DNA of 64,000 nucleotides. Source: Bidens hawaiensis (lineage: Eukaryota > Streptophyta > Magnoliopsida > Asterales > Asteraceae). The notes below the pieces were generated by a model that did no database searches, was not told the DNA's origin, and was given only the letters and a program-made list of their open reading frames with translations. The stretch lies in the NCBI GenBank assembly GCA_021521415.1, contig JAIQDT010004984.1, positions 62,001 through 126,000 on the forward strand. Reading direction: 5' to 3'. The position numbers and the translations under genes were made by a program. This document shows positions 45,078 through 56,053 of the stretch, in pieces. Within the stretch, counting starts at the first letter, position 1. Every line of letters begins with the position of its first letter.

Positions 45078-46481
45078 TGTAACAACTCGAACTTTTTCGA
45101 AAACTATATCTTTGATAAAACCCGACCCGTTTCGTTGCTCGGGCTATTTTATATAAAGAATATATATATATATATATACATCGTTTTCATTGAGAAGATT
45201 TGTTATTAATATATTGTTGTATAATTTATTATATAAAATACATTTATAACCTTCATGACTTGGCAAAAATCCCCCAAACTTATACTTTAACCCTATTATA
45301 TTTCCATCCCTAAACACCAAGGACCAAAGTGCAAAATCTGATTCTATAATCCATTAACCCGTTTTCCTTAGAACCCAAACCCGTATTATAATTCGATACC
45401 CAGCTTGATTTCTTGTTCTATACGTTGTTAATTCGCGATGTTTATTTGGTAATACGAATATTCTCATTATACTCGGCCTACCGACGGATATAATTAAGAA
45501 ACAACACCCTTTTGATTCATCATTCTTAACAAAACCTAACCGACCCTAACCCTAAGGATTTATATGTATAAACGATCATGAAAACACAATTACTCTTGCA
45601 GCCTCAACCCTCTAACCCTCGCCGTCAATACCCACTTATTTAATTACATTATCATAACCTGTAAGTGTTTGTTCGTGATCTTGCTTGGCCGACGGGTTCC
45701 GTTCGTCATCCTCATTCAATTTGGAACTGTTAAGGTAATTAAGTTATATCAGTGTGTTCGCCGTCCTCTATATTACGATAACCCAATGATTTATTGATCG
45801 TTTACAACCGGGATTGGACGATTTGATTCTAGGGTTCTTGTTTTCCCCTATTTTACTTGTTTTCCACGTTTTGGGGACATATGCGTAAATTGTATTTCTC
45901 ATATATACTTAAAAACAAAACTGCAACTATTGTCTTATGTGTTAACAACTTATACCTTACTTGTTTATGTGCTTATTTGCTTTGTATGCTTCCGCATTCG
46001 GAGTGGTCCAACATAATCTCAGTCTAGTATGATCATACGTCAGTCGTTAGTCTTTGTGCTTCTCGACATCTCAGTTATACTTGTTAATTTGGTTAATTTA
46101 TTATTCTCACATGACTTGTTGCAACTACATATTTTTGTTATATATTATATGTACATTTAAACTGGTGTGTTGCTCACTCAACCTTGTGTTGACAAAACTA
46201 CTTTATTTTCAACGCATATGCAGGTTATCGTTTGATGCGAAGTAATTGAAGTTAGAAGATCACTTAAGGATTTATGCTAGAAGAAATTTAGTTGAGACAA
46301 TATTAAATAAGATTTTATAATTGTTTGATGTCTTATTTGTTTTTGGGATATTGTAATGAATATTTGTTTTATTTGAAATTATTAAATAGATATTAAAACT
46401 TATATTGTGCATGATAGTAACCTTGAGAGCTGTGACAATCAGTTCGCGCCTCGGCATTTCCGCCGAGGTTGGGGTGTGACA
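45078..46481 (+). mobile_element. Solo gypsy LTR nested in RLC-D pol
   Basis: Starts TGTAACAACTCG and ends GGGGTGTGACA, 1404 bp, flanked by perfect ATCAT (45073-45077 and 46482-46486). It splits the codons of G-M-I-N at the end of pol, a sequence seen unbroken at the end of RLC-E pol. No primer site, second LTR or gene is inside. Confidence 0.92.
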
Positions 46482-46486
46482 ATCAT

Positions 46487-47378
46487 GCCCAGCGCTTTCA
46501 AAAGAAAGTTGAACCTGGTTCTATCAAGTGGTTTTGTGAATAGGTCAGCCAAATTATCACTTGTATCAACTCTTTTTACCTCAATTAAACCTTTTTCACT
46601 ACAATCCCTTATGAAGTGATGTCTTATTTCAATGTGCTTAGTCTTGGAATGTTGCACATGATTTTTAACAATAAAAGATGCAGCAGTGTTATCAATGTAA
46701 ATAGAGGTGTTTAAGAAATTCAGACCATAATCCAGCATTTGATTTTGAATCCAAAGGACTTGTGCACCCCATGCAGATGCAACAATATACTCAACTTCAG
46801 CAGTTGAGATTGACACTGTAGTCTGTTTCTTGCATTGCCATGACACCAATCTGTCACCTAAAAATTGACAACCTCCAGAAGTAGACTTCCTACTCATATT
46901 GCACCCATCATAGTCATTATCTATGTAGGCAATCAGATCAAAGGACTGGTTCTTTGGATACCAAATTCCCAGATCTGGTCTTCCCTTCAAATATCTAAAG
47001 ATCCTCTTCACTGCATTTATATGAGAAACCTTAGGACTTGACTGGAATATTGCACAAACACACACAGCAAACATGATATCTGAACTTGAAGCAGTCAGAT
47101 ACATTAGAGATTCAATCTTAGCTCTGTATTCATGTTCATCCACTGGCTCCCCCTTTTCATCTGCTACCATCTTTTCAAATCATTACACTTGAATTTGTCT
47201 AGTATGTCTTGCACATACTTAGATTGGTAAATGAAAATCCCATCAGTCTTCTGTTGTACTTGCAGTTCAAGAAAGAAGTTCATTTCTCCCATTGAGCTCA
47301 TATTGTATTTGGATTTCATCACCTCTTCAAACTCCATGCACATTTGTTCATTGGTTGACCCAAAAATAATATCATCAA
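46487..47378 (-). pseudogene. RLC-D end of RT and RNase H
   Basis: Carries RT tail words (MSSMGEMNFFLELQV) then a run with stops around 47170-47230. An open stretch from 47170 follows with YLTASSSDIMFAVCVCA, FRYLKGRPDLGIWYP, and the RNase H motifs YIDNDYDGCNMSRKSTSG, STAEVEYIVAS, IYIDNTAASFI, and HFIRDCSEKGLIEVKRV. The Asp-Glu-Asp set is recognisable. Interrupted at the very end by the solo LTR. Confidence 0.88.
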
Positions 47379-47980
47379 CCTAAACTTGCAGCAACAACAA
47401 ATCTCTTCCTTTCTTCTTATAAAAGAGGGACTTGTCAATGGCTCCCCTTTGAAAACCATGTTCAAGCAGATGATTTGACAACTTATCATACCAGGCTCTT
47501 GGAGCTTGATGTAGTCCATACAAGGCTTTGTTTAACATATACACCTTGTTAGGATAATCAGGGTCCTCAAATCCTGGTGGTTGAGTCACATACACCTCCT
47601 CTTCTATCTTTCCATTTAGGAATGCAGATTTGACATCAAGTTGGAATACCCTTATATTCTTTGAGGCAGCATAAGCCAAGAAAATCCGTATAGCTTCAAG
47701 TCCTGCAACTGGTGCAAAGACTTCCTCAAAATCAATCCCTTCTTCTTGTAGGCATCCCAATGCAACAAGTCTAGCTTTGTTCTTAATCACAATGCAACAA
47801 GTCTAGCTTTGTTCTTAATCACAATACCTCTTTCATCCCTTTATTCCTGAAAACCCATTTGGTTCCAACTGCATATCTGTTTCTTGGCTTATCTAGAAGT
47901 TCCCACACTTGCAGATCTTTGAACTGAGTCAACTCCTCTTGCATAGCTTCTACCCAGCTGTTGTCCTTCAATGATTGAAC
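47379..47980 (-). pseudogene. RLC-D reverse transcriptase core
   Basis: Reads [72 protein letters not shown], then the catalytic box. In that box the Tyr codon of YVDD is a TAG stop (47380-47382) before VDDIIFG. A 32-bp tandem duplication at 47759-47822 shifts the frame near the start. Inactive. Confidence 0.9.
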
Positions 47981-48010
47981 AGTGTTATTGGGTTCTATTT
48001 GGGATAGAAA

Positions 48011-48877
48011 TCAGGAGTAAAAACAGATGTTTGCAAATTCAGATGCACTTCTTGTTACTCTTTCATAGATGTTTTCAATGATATTCTCAGGAGGATGATT
48101 CTTTTCAACATAAGAGGATTGAACAATTACATCAGTGGAGATATCAGAATCAAGATTTGTGTCATTGAGATCAGGTTCATCAATGATCAAATCTGTTGTT
48201 GCATCATGAAACTCTGGTGCTTCTTCAGTGTTTAGTTGAGAGGTAGATACACCATTGTTTCCAACATTCATACTTTGAAACAAATCCTCAAATCTTGCAT
48301 TTATTCTTACTTTTTCTGTGTTATCAGGATCTGCCTCATTTCTCACATCATTATCATGATTTTCTTGTTCAATATTCTGATCTTGAAATTGATCTGGAGC
48401 TTGTTTATTTTCAACAGTAGAAGGATGTTTGATGAAATTATATTCTTTACCTTTTTCAGCAACCTTTGACCACAGCTTGTCCAGATCAAGTTTCTTTGAG
48501 GATTCTTCCGTAATCACACTTGTCTTATACATAGCTTCATCCAAGTCCTCAGGATAAATCTTGAATGACTTGATTAGCTTTTCAAGATCAAACAGCCATG
48601 CAGCACCATCAACTGCATTGAATTGATTTTCATTGAACACAATATCAGATGATTCAATCACACTCAAATGATCTTTTACATATACTGTGTAGGCTTTTGA
48701 GTGTGTAGAGTAACCAACAAAGAAGCAGTCCAAGGATTTAGCTTGAAACTTGTTGAGATAATCCTTGGTGTTCAGCAATGAACATTTGCGTCCAAATGGC
48801 TTAAGAAAATTGATGTAAGGCTTCCTTTTAAACAAAATCTCATAGGGAGTTGTGTCTTGACTTTTGTTGAGAAGCAC
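48011..48877 (-). pseudogene. RLC-D integrase C-terminal region
   Basis: Begins with the copia integrase tail (TPYEILFKRKPYINFLKPFG, then DCFFVGYS). It continues into an acidic linker of about 200 residues rich in Asp, Glu and Asn that joins integrase to RT. It ends EFANICFYS with a stop. A frameshift with the upstream integrase stretch lies near 48800-48880. Confidence 0.85.
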
Positions 48878-49721
48878 TCTATTCTGAACATAACAGGCTG
48901 TGTTGATTGCTTCTTCCCAAATGTGACAGGCAGAAAAGTATCAGCGAACATGGTTCTTGCAGCTTCAATAAGTGTTCTGTTTCTCCTTTCAGCTACACCA
49001 TTTTGTTCAGGAGTTCTAGGAGCAGAGAATTGCTGAAGAATTCCTTTTGCAGTACAAATATCTTCCATTACTCCATTTTTGAACTCTGTGCCATTGTCAC
49101 TTCTCATTATTTTTACCCTTTCATCCAGCTGATTCCCAATCCTGGTTACACAACTCTTGATCGACTCAGCAGCCTCATCCTTAGTACTTAGGAAATAAAC
49201 CCAAGTGTATCTTGAGAAGTCATCAATGATCACAAGACAATATCTTTTCTTCCCTATACTTGGGACACTTACAGGACCAAAGAGATTCATGTGAAGCATC
49301 TCAAGCACTTGATCAATTGAGTTGATGAGTTTTGTCTTATGAGAAGACTTGTGCTGCTTGCCCTTCTGGCATGAGATACAATTATCATCCAGTTTGAACT
49401 CTCTTGTAGGTAAGCCAATCACATGCTCACCCTTCACAAGTTTGCTCATGTTCTTCAGATTCACATGACACAGTTTCCTATGCCACAATTTTGACTCATT
49501 TTCAGTGGCTTTAGAAAAAAACAGGTCCCTCCCCTTGAAACAGCATCCTTTATTTTTAGTTCATACAAATTGCCATTCCTTGGGGCCATCATCATGATCA
49601 TGTCCGGAGGGATTACAAAATCAGGTTTAAGGATGAAACAGTGAGAATCATCAAACTCAACTTTATAACCTATGTCACACATCTGGGATATGCTTAAAAG
49701 ATTATACTGTAACCCTTCCAT
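48878..49721 (-). pseudogene. RLC-D integrase catalytic region
   Basis: The zinc-binding part has HRKLCHVN and CISCQKGKQHK (HHCC). Catalytic Asp and Asp are in YCLVIIDDFSRYTWVYFL and IMRSDNGTEFKN, and the Glu in FSAPRTPEQNGVAERRNRTL. The preceding stretch (49721-49461) holds LLSISQMCDIGYKVEF, typical of the sequence just before copia integrase. Frameshifts at about 49470 and after 48930 break it. Confidence 0.9.
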
Positions 49722-50776
49722 TTGTCAAGATACCTTTTCTAACAATTTTACCACCATTTTCATCACTACCAAAGGCTACTGGACCTTCAAACTTCTCTTC
49801 ATAGTTGACAAATGACCTTTTGTCAGAGGTCATGTGCATGGAACATCCACTATCCATATACCATACTTCATTCAGTGGAGTGGATGGTTTCTGCACAAAT
49901 AAAAGAAATTGATTAGTTGAGTGATGAAGTGCAAGCTGACTCAACTTGCAAATCATCAGATTCATTAATAGTAGCTGCATTGGGTGTGACAGTAATGGGT
50001 TTATAATCTTCATAAATGAGTTCACAATCATCAGATTCTTCTGAATAATATCCACTATCAGTTGGACTTTCCACATAATTAAAAGGCGAACTTTTCCCGA
50101 AAGGAATAATACTCTTGCACTCTTGTACAACATAATCCTTTATGCTTGAATAATCATTCACATCAAAGTTCTTCTTCTCTTGAACTTCACCCCTTGGTTT
50201 CCACAGAAATCCATGAGGCTCATACCCATGTTTCAAATGAAATTTTTCATCACCAGTTAATTCAGTTGGTTTTCTTCTTGAAAAACCATGCTTCTTTCCT
50301 TTCTTATCACTACTTGGTGATCCATGAGAATCATTAGACTTAACTGATTTTGAGTCTTGATTGGGGATAATTCTCAAAGGTTGAAAATTCTTTTTGATAA
50401 CAGTTTTAGATTTCTTGAGAGATTTGCTTCTTTTGACTTGTTCAGCCATGTTTTTCTTTGGTTTCCCTTCCTTCTTAATACTTTTGTCAGCCTTCTGTTC
50501 AGTTTTGCTCACAATCTCCTTTCCACACACTTTTCCATTTCCAAAGTATTCATCATACTTCTGTTTGTAAAGCTCAAAGTTATGACCAAACTTTGTCTCA
50601 TTGGTAACATGAAAAGGTTTGAAGTTGAACCTTTCATTGCAAGAATTAGTATGGTGCCCATATTCATCACAATTTTTGCCCCATACTTTCCTATTGTACT
50701 TTTCATGAGAAACTCCTTTCTTGAATCTCTCACTTGGTCTAGGTGGTTTAATTCCAAGTGTTTTCTGGGTCTTCAA
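49702..50776 (-). pseudogene. RLC-D protease and gag-protease linker
   Basis: The linker from 50776 is basic (many Lys/Ser, with a Cys-His cluster CDEYGHHTNSC). The protease has WYMDSGCSMHMTSDKRSF, where DSG carries the catalytic Asp. A reading-frame change separates linker and protease near 49915. Confidence 0.82.
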
Positions 50777-52000
50777 TCCATCAAAGTCAATTGAAAAAGG
50801 AACAAACTCTTCTATCTTGATATCTTGTCTTTCTCTTCACAAATATGATTTTCTGCAAATTCAGAGGCTCGTCATCCAGATTTCCCTTGTGTCTTGATTG
50901 TCTTTTCTCAAACACTTCCATGGTTTCAACTTCTCCAATGTCAAACACTTCATGGCTAGAGAAAACGTGGTATACTGAAATGAAGTTTTCACCAACAACT
51001 GTTTCATCTGCCTTTTACTTGTTCTTCTCTGTTAACTTCTTCAAAAGAGTTCTGCTTGGTGGTCTGACAACATTGTAACTTACTTTTGGTCTTTCACATA
51101 TGTCAAAAGACACATGCTCTCTTCTTATTCTTTCATTGATCTTTTCCATCTTGGGAGTCAGTTTGGGCAGAACTGGCAGTTTATCTATTGAATCAGTTTT
51201 CTTGTATCTTCTTCCTCTTTCAGCAACCTGAATTCTTCAGCAGAGATTTGATCACTTGAGTCACTCAAATCATCTTAGTTCAAATCATCATCATTAAAGT
51301 CATCTTCAGACACTTGCACTCCAATTGACTTATCATCTCTTACGTCTTCCTTCACAACAAACTCTTCATCTTCATTGACTTCAACCATTTTGTAGTTGTC
51401 AATGAATTCCTCCTTATCTTGAAAAACTTCTCTGAATTGATTGAGATATGTATCTCTTTTGTCTTTGTCCGCCTTAAGAGAATAATTGTTGTTGAAAGGT
51501 GGAGGAACAACATTGTACTTATCTTCCTGTTTTATATGTTCATAATACCACAAATGTTTCCTGTAGCCACTAAGTTCTTTAGAAACTCATTCTCAACTTG
51601 CAGCTTGGTATTCTGCACCTTCTCTTCAACAATCATTTTCTTTAACCCTTCTATTTCAGTTACATATCTTTGCTGAGTTCTATAGGTACTCACACAATCA
51701 TCTTCCAGGCTTCTGATCTTCTCTTCATAAATCATATCACTTGCTTGGTACCCATTGATCATGCTTTGTTTTCTAAAGCATTCACCCTCTAACTTGCCTA
51801 CTTTTGCATTTAAAGAACTAATTGTTTCAAGTAAATCAGTTGTAGAGGTTGAAGGTACCTATGAAGAAGAAGCAGCCTCACATTCAACTTTAGCCATTAG
51901 AGAAACATTAGCTTTTGTGATGTCATCTGCATGGTCACTCCAATCAAAATCCTCTTCTTGTTGTGCAGCAAGTGCCACATTTCCTTGGTTTATGGGTTGA
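50777..52000 (-). pseudogene. RLC-D gag extension with coiled coil
   Basis: Open stretches 51762-51532 and 51553-51275 overlap in different frames. The first is a strong coiled-coil candidate (KIRSLEDDCVS, IEGLKKMIVEEKVQNTKLQ), the second acidic with repeated D/E. Before them EEDFDWSDHADDITKANVSL is readable near 51900. Long coiled-coil gag extensions are a Sirevirus trait. Region 50777-51274 is degraded without clear domains. Confidence 0.65.
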
Positions 52001-52071
52001 TTTTGATTGTTTATGTTAGTGTTATTTGGAGCATTTGGAGGGTTTAGGTTGTTTCTTTGAGAATTCTGGTT

Positions 52072-53415
52072 CTAAGGCACCACCTGCTGATTGTTCATCG
52101 GGGCTTGCTGGTAGTTGTTAAAATTGGGGTTGTTGTTGTAGTTGGTGTTTCTTGGCTGGTTCTGCTGATATTGGAACTGGTTTCTTGGCTTTTGGTTCTG
52201 GTATTGGTTCACTTGAAAGTTTCTTGGCTGGTTGCATTCTCTAGCAAAGTGACCAGGCGGTTGGCAATTATAACAAATGGCTTTTGATTTGTTAAATCCA
52301 ATCCTTTCATTAGGCCCAGATAGTAGAGATCTACCAGTCCTATTGTATAGCCTTTTGCTTCTAAGAGCCAACATGACAGCCTGCCACTTCAGGTCCATGT
52401 ATTCAAGGTCATCTGCATCAATTTGTTCCAAATCATCTTGAATGGCACTTGTGTGAATCAAGTTTTTGGCAAAAAAAATGCATTATAGGCCTCAGTAAAC
52501 ATGGTGAACAATGCTTGTGTTTCACTCCCTTGACCACTGTTTCCACCACCATCAAGTAAATGTCCACTTGCCACAGAGGCATTCATTGTCATCAATAAGT
52601 TGGACATTAAACCTTGATTGGTTTCCTGGGTTACTTGTGCTCCCACCAACAAATGATTTTGGTGTGTCCACACCATGTTCATTAGGTTCCTCTTTGATAG
52701 GGATCTGTTGTTGGTTTTTGGTTGACAAGTTTCCCGTAGGTGCAATGAGTGCATTAGACACCTGGAAACAGGGCTTCTCTTCCTTGATCATTTCATTTTC
52801 AATCATCTCTATCTCAACAGCTTGAAGGAAGCAAATTACGTCATTCAGCTTGATTTGATCAAAGTTTGGCTCCTGATTAATGAATTTATTAGCTGTATAC
52901 CATTCTTTGGGCAATGATGATAGCAGCTTAGTGTTCAAGTCAGAGTCAGTCATCACATAATCAGTGGTTCTTAGATCATTCACAATTGCTAGAAATCTAT
53001 CAAGAATTGATTTCTGCCTTTCCCTTTCCTTGTACTTGAACCTCTCAACTTGTTGCTTGAATCTTTGCTTCTTGATATTCTTCAGCTCTGTGTTGCCCTC
53101 AAACATCTCAAGTATTGCATCATACATAGCCTTGGCTGTTGTATGATGTGCAAGTTTTGTTTGAATATCCCTAGACAGACCCAACTTGATCATAGCTAGA
53201 GCCCTGTCATTAATCTTCCTCATTCTATCACCCACGACTTGGTTAGTATTTGCACCATCAGGAGTATATGGTCCATTTTTAATGGAGTTCCACATATCCA
53301 CGTCATTATAACACACAACAACCTTAAACAACACTTTCCACTTGATAAAATTCTCCTGCCCATACAACCTTGGAATTTTGTTAGTGGATACCTCTTGCTC
53401 TTCAAAACCAGACAT
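52072..53415 (-). pseudogene. RLC-D gag
   Basis: Starts MSGFEEQEVSTNKIPRLYGQ at 53415. The capsid region has YDAILEMFEGNTELKNIKKQ, a coiled segment FKQQVERFKYKERERQ and LLSSLPKEWYT, typical of copia gag. A frameshift near 52560 leads to DDLEQIDADDLEYMDLKWQ and the zinc knuckle CYNCQPPGHFAREC, then an Asn/Gln-rich tail. Forms the particle and packages RNA. Confidence 0.9.
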
Positions 53416-53744
53416 ATTTTCGGTATTTTTGTAAAATGGTTATAAAGAAAAACAGAGAACAGTTTAAACAGATTAAAAATCAAAGTTGAAAAATCAATCA
53501 GATCTGAGAAGAAGCTCTTCAGATCTGATGTATCTGATTCAATTGAAGCAAGATCTAATAATAAAAATTCAAACTTTAATAAAAAACAAGTAAAAGAAGT
53601 AACCCAAATTTGAAAATCTGGAAGAATGAAGGAAGAACAGAGTTGCTGACGTCAGATTCAATGGAACGGTACTCAGCTCACGCCATTCTTCATCTTCAAA
53701 TAATCAACAATAAGCAACAAATCTTCACCTAAACATCAACAAAC

Positions 53745-53758
53745 GAGCTCTGGTACCA
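53745..53758 (-). promoter_or_regulatory. RLC-D primer binding site
   Basis: The minus strand reads TGGTACCAGAGCTC two bases inside the 5' LTR. It is close to the tRNA-Met complement, with small differences. Confidence 0.75.
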
Positions 53759-53760
53759 CT

Positions 53761-53969
53761 TTTCGGTCTCGTAAATTGATCACTCAAACTCACAATAAAT
53801 GTCACAACTCACACAATAAATGTGTCGACAAGAAGGTTGATGACGTTGCTATTTTTAGTAAGATTAACTGTTTGTTAACGGCGGAATAAAAAACAAACAT
53901 AATTGTTGCTTAAAGACTAATAAATGTAACATACACAAACAATAACTCAAAAGATTTCCATTTATAGAA
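53761..53969 (-). mobile_element. RLC-D 5' LTR, truncated
   Basis: Only 209 bp of the LTR remain. They match 30755-30960 and 39505 onward, including AAAGATTTCCATTTATAGAA, after which the sequence switches to unrelated DNA. The first TG of the plus-orientation LTR has become TT. Confidence 0.85.
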
Positions 53970-54355
53970 TTGTGCGTTGGATTTATGAGTACTCACAAAC
54001 ATAGTTCTAAATATCATAGTGAATTAAAACTTTTCATGAAATATTTAAAAATCAAACATTCATTACAAAACATTCCAAATCTTGTCTTAACATTATTCAA
54101 ATTTGTATGGCAACATAAAGCATAACAAATTATAGCATCATAATGTTCTTCTCAAGATGCTATCTTTTTCAGTCCAATGTCATGTGTATCCCTCAAGTCA
54201 TCTGCTTTAACCTATTTCTTTGCGTGCATAATAAAAGTCAGCTACGCCGAGTGAGTTCTAGTTAATCAGGCAATTCACATTCCTACATATACGTTTCCGA
54301 AGATACATATTACATACTTGAATTGCCTTCCTTCGCGCGCGTGTGTGTATACACA
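53970..54355. other. LTR-like debris, no gene
   Basis: Non-coding. The minus strand has GAACTCACTCGGCGTAGCTG, like the distal part of plant gypsy LTRs. AGGCAATTCA and TGAATTGCCT (about 54279-54345) form a 10-bp inverted repeat. Confidence 0.4.
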
Positions 54356-55052
54356 CTAGGTTAGGTACCCGTTTACAACACGAGTTTAACAAATTTAGTT
54401 TTATAAGTCTAAAACTATTTAAAATTTTAATAATAAAAAGTCATGGTACATAAATTTGGGCATTAAATATCAAAGTTACAAACATACATTACACATAAAT
54501 GGTATATTCTTTTACTAATACATTAATTGTAAAACATGCAAAATATTATATGACTGTAACTCAATATAAATGACATAGTTATTCATGTCATGAGTAAAAA
54601 ATATATATGTAATACAAAAAATGTTAAATTACATTAAATAAGGACAAACTTAAGGTACATTAATATTTAACAAAATTAAACATAAATCACAAATCTCTAA
54701 ATATTTGTTTGTACACAACATTATACGTTATATTTGTATGTTTACCATATGTATCTAATATTCATAATTTTACTTCGTCTCTGCTCTTAACTATTGATAG
54801 TGCCAGATATAAATGGCCACGGTTGGAAACCGGATGTTTCAAATACAAACCAACTTTTGATTATGATTATTCTTGGCTTTTGTTAATTGTCAATGCAAAA
54901 CATACTAAAGTGGAAATTGTCTTCTCTAAAATTTGAAAGGAATCTTGTTGGGTAGGTATCATATTTACTCTATGAACACACGTGCAGGTACCAATATCAT
55001 TTGTTATATTCATTAACCAACTTTGAGTAACAAAATCAGAAGGTGTAAGCAA
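54356..55052 (-). pseudogene. Helitron remnant with helicase C-terminus
   Basis: On the minus strand, 55052-54867 reads CFALTINKSQE at its end. After a stop KVGLYLKHPVSNRGHLYLAL and IVKSRD follow (to about 54780), the conserved final motifs of the PIF1-type helicase of Helitrons. The minus strand then runs about 400 bases to a hairpin-like ACTCGTGTTGTAAACGGGT and CTAG at 54359-54356 followed by T, matching a Helitron 3' terminus. The Rep domain and 5' end are absent. Confidence 0.7.
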
Positions 55053-55185
55053 GACATATTTTATAAATTAAATTTAATATAGATTGTCACTATTTTATAA
55101 TTGTAGTTTAATAATAATAGTAATGTGTCTTTTCTTAAATTTAAGAATTTAATCAATTGGTGAATTTATAAGCAATCGTGTCACG

Positions 55186-55240
55186 TAATAATAATAATAA
55201 CAATAATAACAATAATAATCGTCATCATCGTACTCAGTAT
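55186..55240. repeat. AAT/AAC-type microsatellite
   Basis: Interrupted AATAATAAC and CATCAT repeats. Confidence 0.85.
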
Positions 55241-55254
55241 ATTACACCAATAGT

Positions 55255-55346
55255 AAAGCTATGATGAGTCTGAGGAGGATAAGATGTAGACAGCCTTACC
55301 TCTACCCTTTAAGAATAAAAATGTTGATTCCGGTAAGAACCCCGGC

Positions 55347-55348
<2 letters not shown>
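55255..55348 (-). mobile_element. Possible Au/TS-like SINE 3' fragment
   Basis: The minus strand reads GGTAGAGGTAAGGCTGTCTA then CCTCCTCAGACTC, resembling from memory the conserved 3' region of Au- or TS-type plant SINEs. No tRNA head is attached. Confidence 0.45.
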
Positions 55349-55400
<52 letters not shown>

Positions 55401-55683
55401 TTTGAACGACCAACTATGTAACGCCGGATACTCTGTATGCGGCCCCCATTGGCTAAAGGTAGCCCGACCCGACCACTAGTCCGGACGGACGGAGCCCCAA
55501 GCGGTCCACCTATTGAGGGATTCACCGGATAAAACCCGACTCCCACGCCCGCCAAGTGACACGACAACGAGGAGCCGGTAAGTCATCCATCATATCTCTC
55601 ATATCAATTGGTGATAGTGAGGTTTGAACCCCCTACCTCTCACTATTAAATTATTAAAGTGAGTGCTCTACCATCGAGCCACA
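55349..55683 (-). mobile_element. tRNA-derived SINE with ATT-repeat tail
   Basis: Reading down from 55683 the minus strand has a tRNA-like head. Its A box is TGGCTCGATGGTAGAGC (55681-55665) and its B box GGTTCAAACC (55630-55621). A GC-rich body follows, then a tail of (ATT)n at about 55401-55349. The box spacing fits a RNA polymerase III promoter. It is not a working tRNA: the anticodon region cannot be folded convincingly. No target duplication was found. Confidence 0.72.
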
Positions 55684-55689
55684 TACAAT

Positions 55690-56053
55690 TTATTCATCAA
55701 TCAATCAAAAATGATTATTATGCATCATCATTTTAAAGAAATAAACTGAGGAATGGAAAGTTTCGAAATGCAAAAACATTGCTCATATACTTAATTCATA
55801 TAATTACTTTTACCATTACAATTTACAAAATTAATGGAAGTCATATTTATAAGTAATAAAAGTCAATTCATTGAACATCCAAAAACGGACCGCAACCAAA
55901 TAAATCTTACAAATTTGAACATATATCCAGCAAAGTTATTAAAAAACCAACATAAAATTGATTTAGTATTTATTCATCAATCAATCAAAAATGATAAACG
56001 AACCATAGACATCAATAACCTTTTAAACTCCATAGATTTCAATTACTTACTGG
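55690..56053. other. AT-rich stretch, no gene
   Basis: A short repeat TTTATTCATCAATCAATCAAAAATGAT occurs twice (about 55689 and 55969). The 105-codon frame at 55834-56151 runs into the hAT repeat and is not credible. Confidence 0.5.

Larger units (their letters stand above)
39505..53969 (-). mobile_element. RLC-D: Sirevirus-like copia retrotransposon
   Basis: Minus-strand Ty1/copia element with order (reading down from 53969): truncated 5' LTR, primer site, long gag with coiled coil, protease, integrase, RT, RNase H, noncoding spacer, downstream ORF, polypurine tract, 3' LTR. Integrase before RT marks copia. The gag wording, long gag extension and downstream ORF point to the Sirevirus branch. 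It is split near the end of pol by a solo gypsy LTR (45078-46481). Coding regions carry many lesions. Confidence 0.9.

Noticed and set aside
53970..54355. Continuation of the RLG-C 3' LTR
   Set aside because: The sequence does not match 31260-31827 of the 5' LTR.
55621..55683. Functional tRNA gene
   Set aside because: A and B boxes are present but the cloverleaf is poor and the sequence continues into a SINE body and tail.
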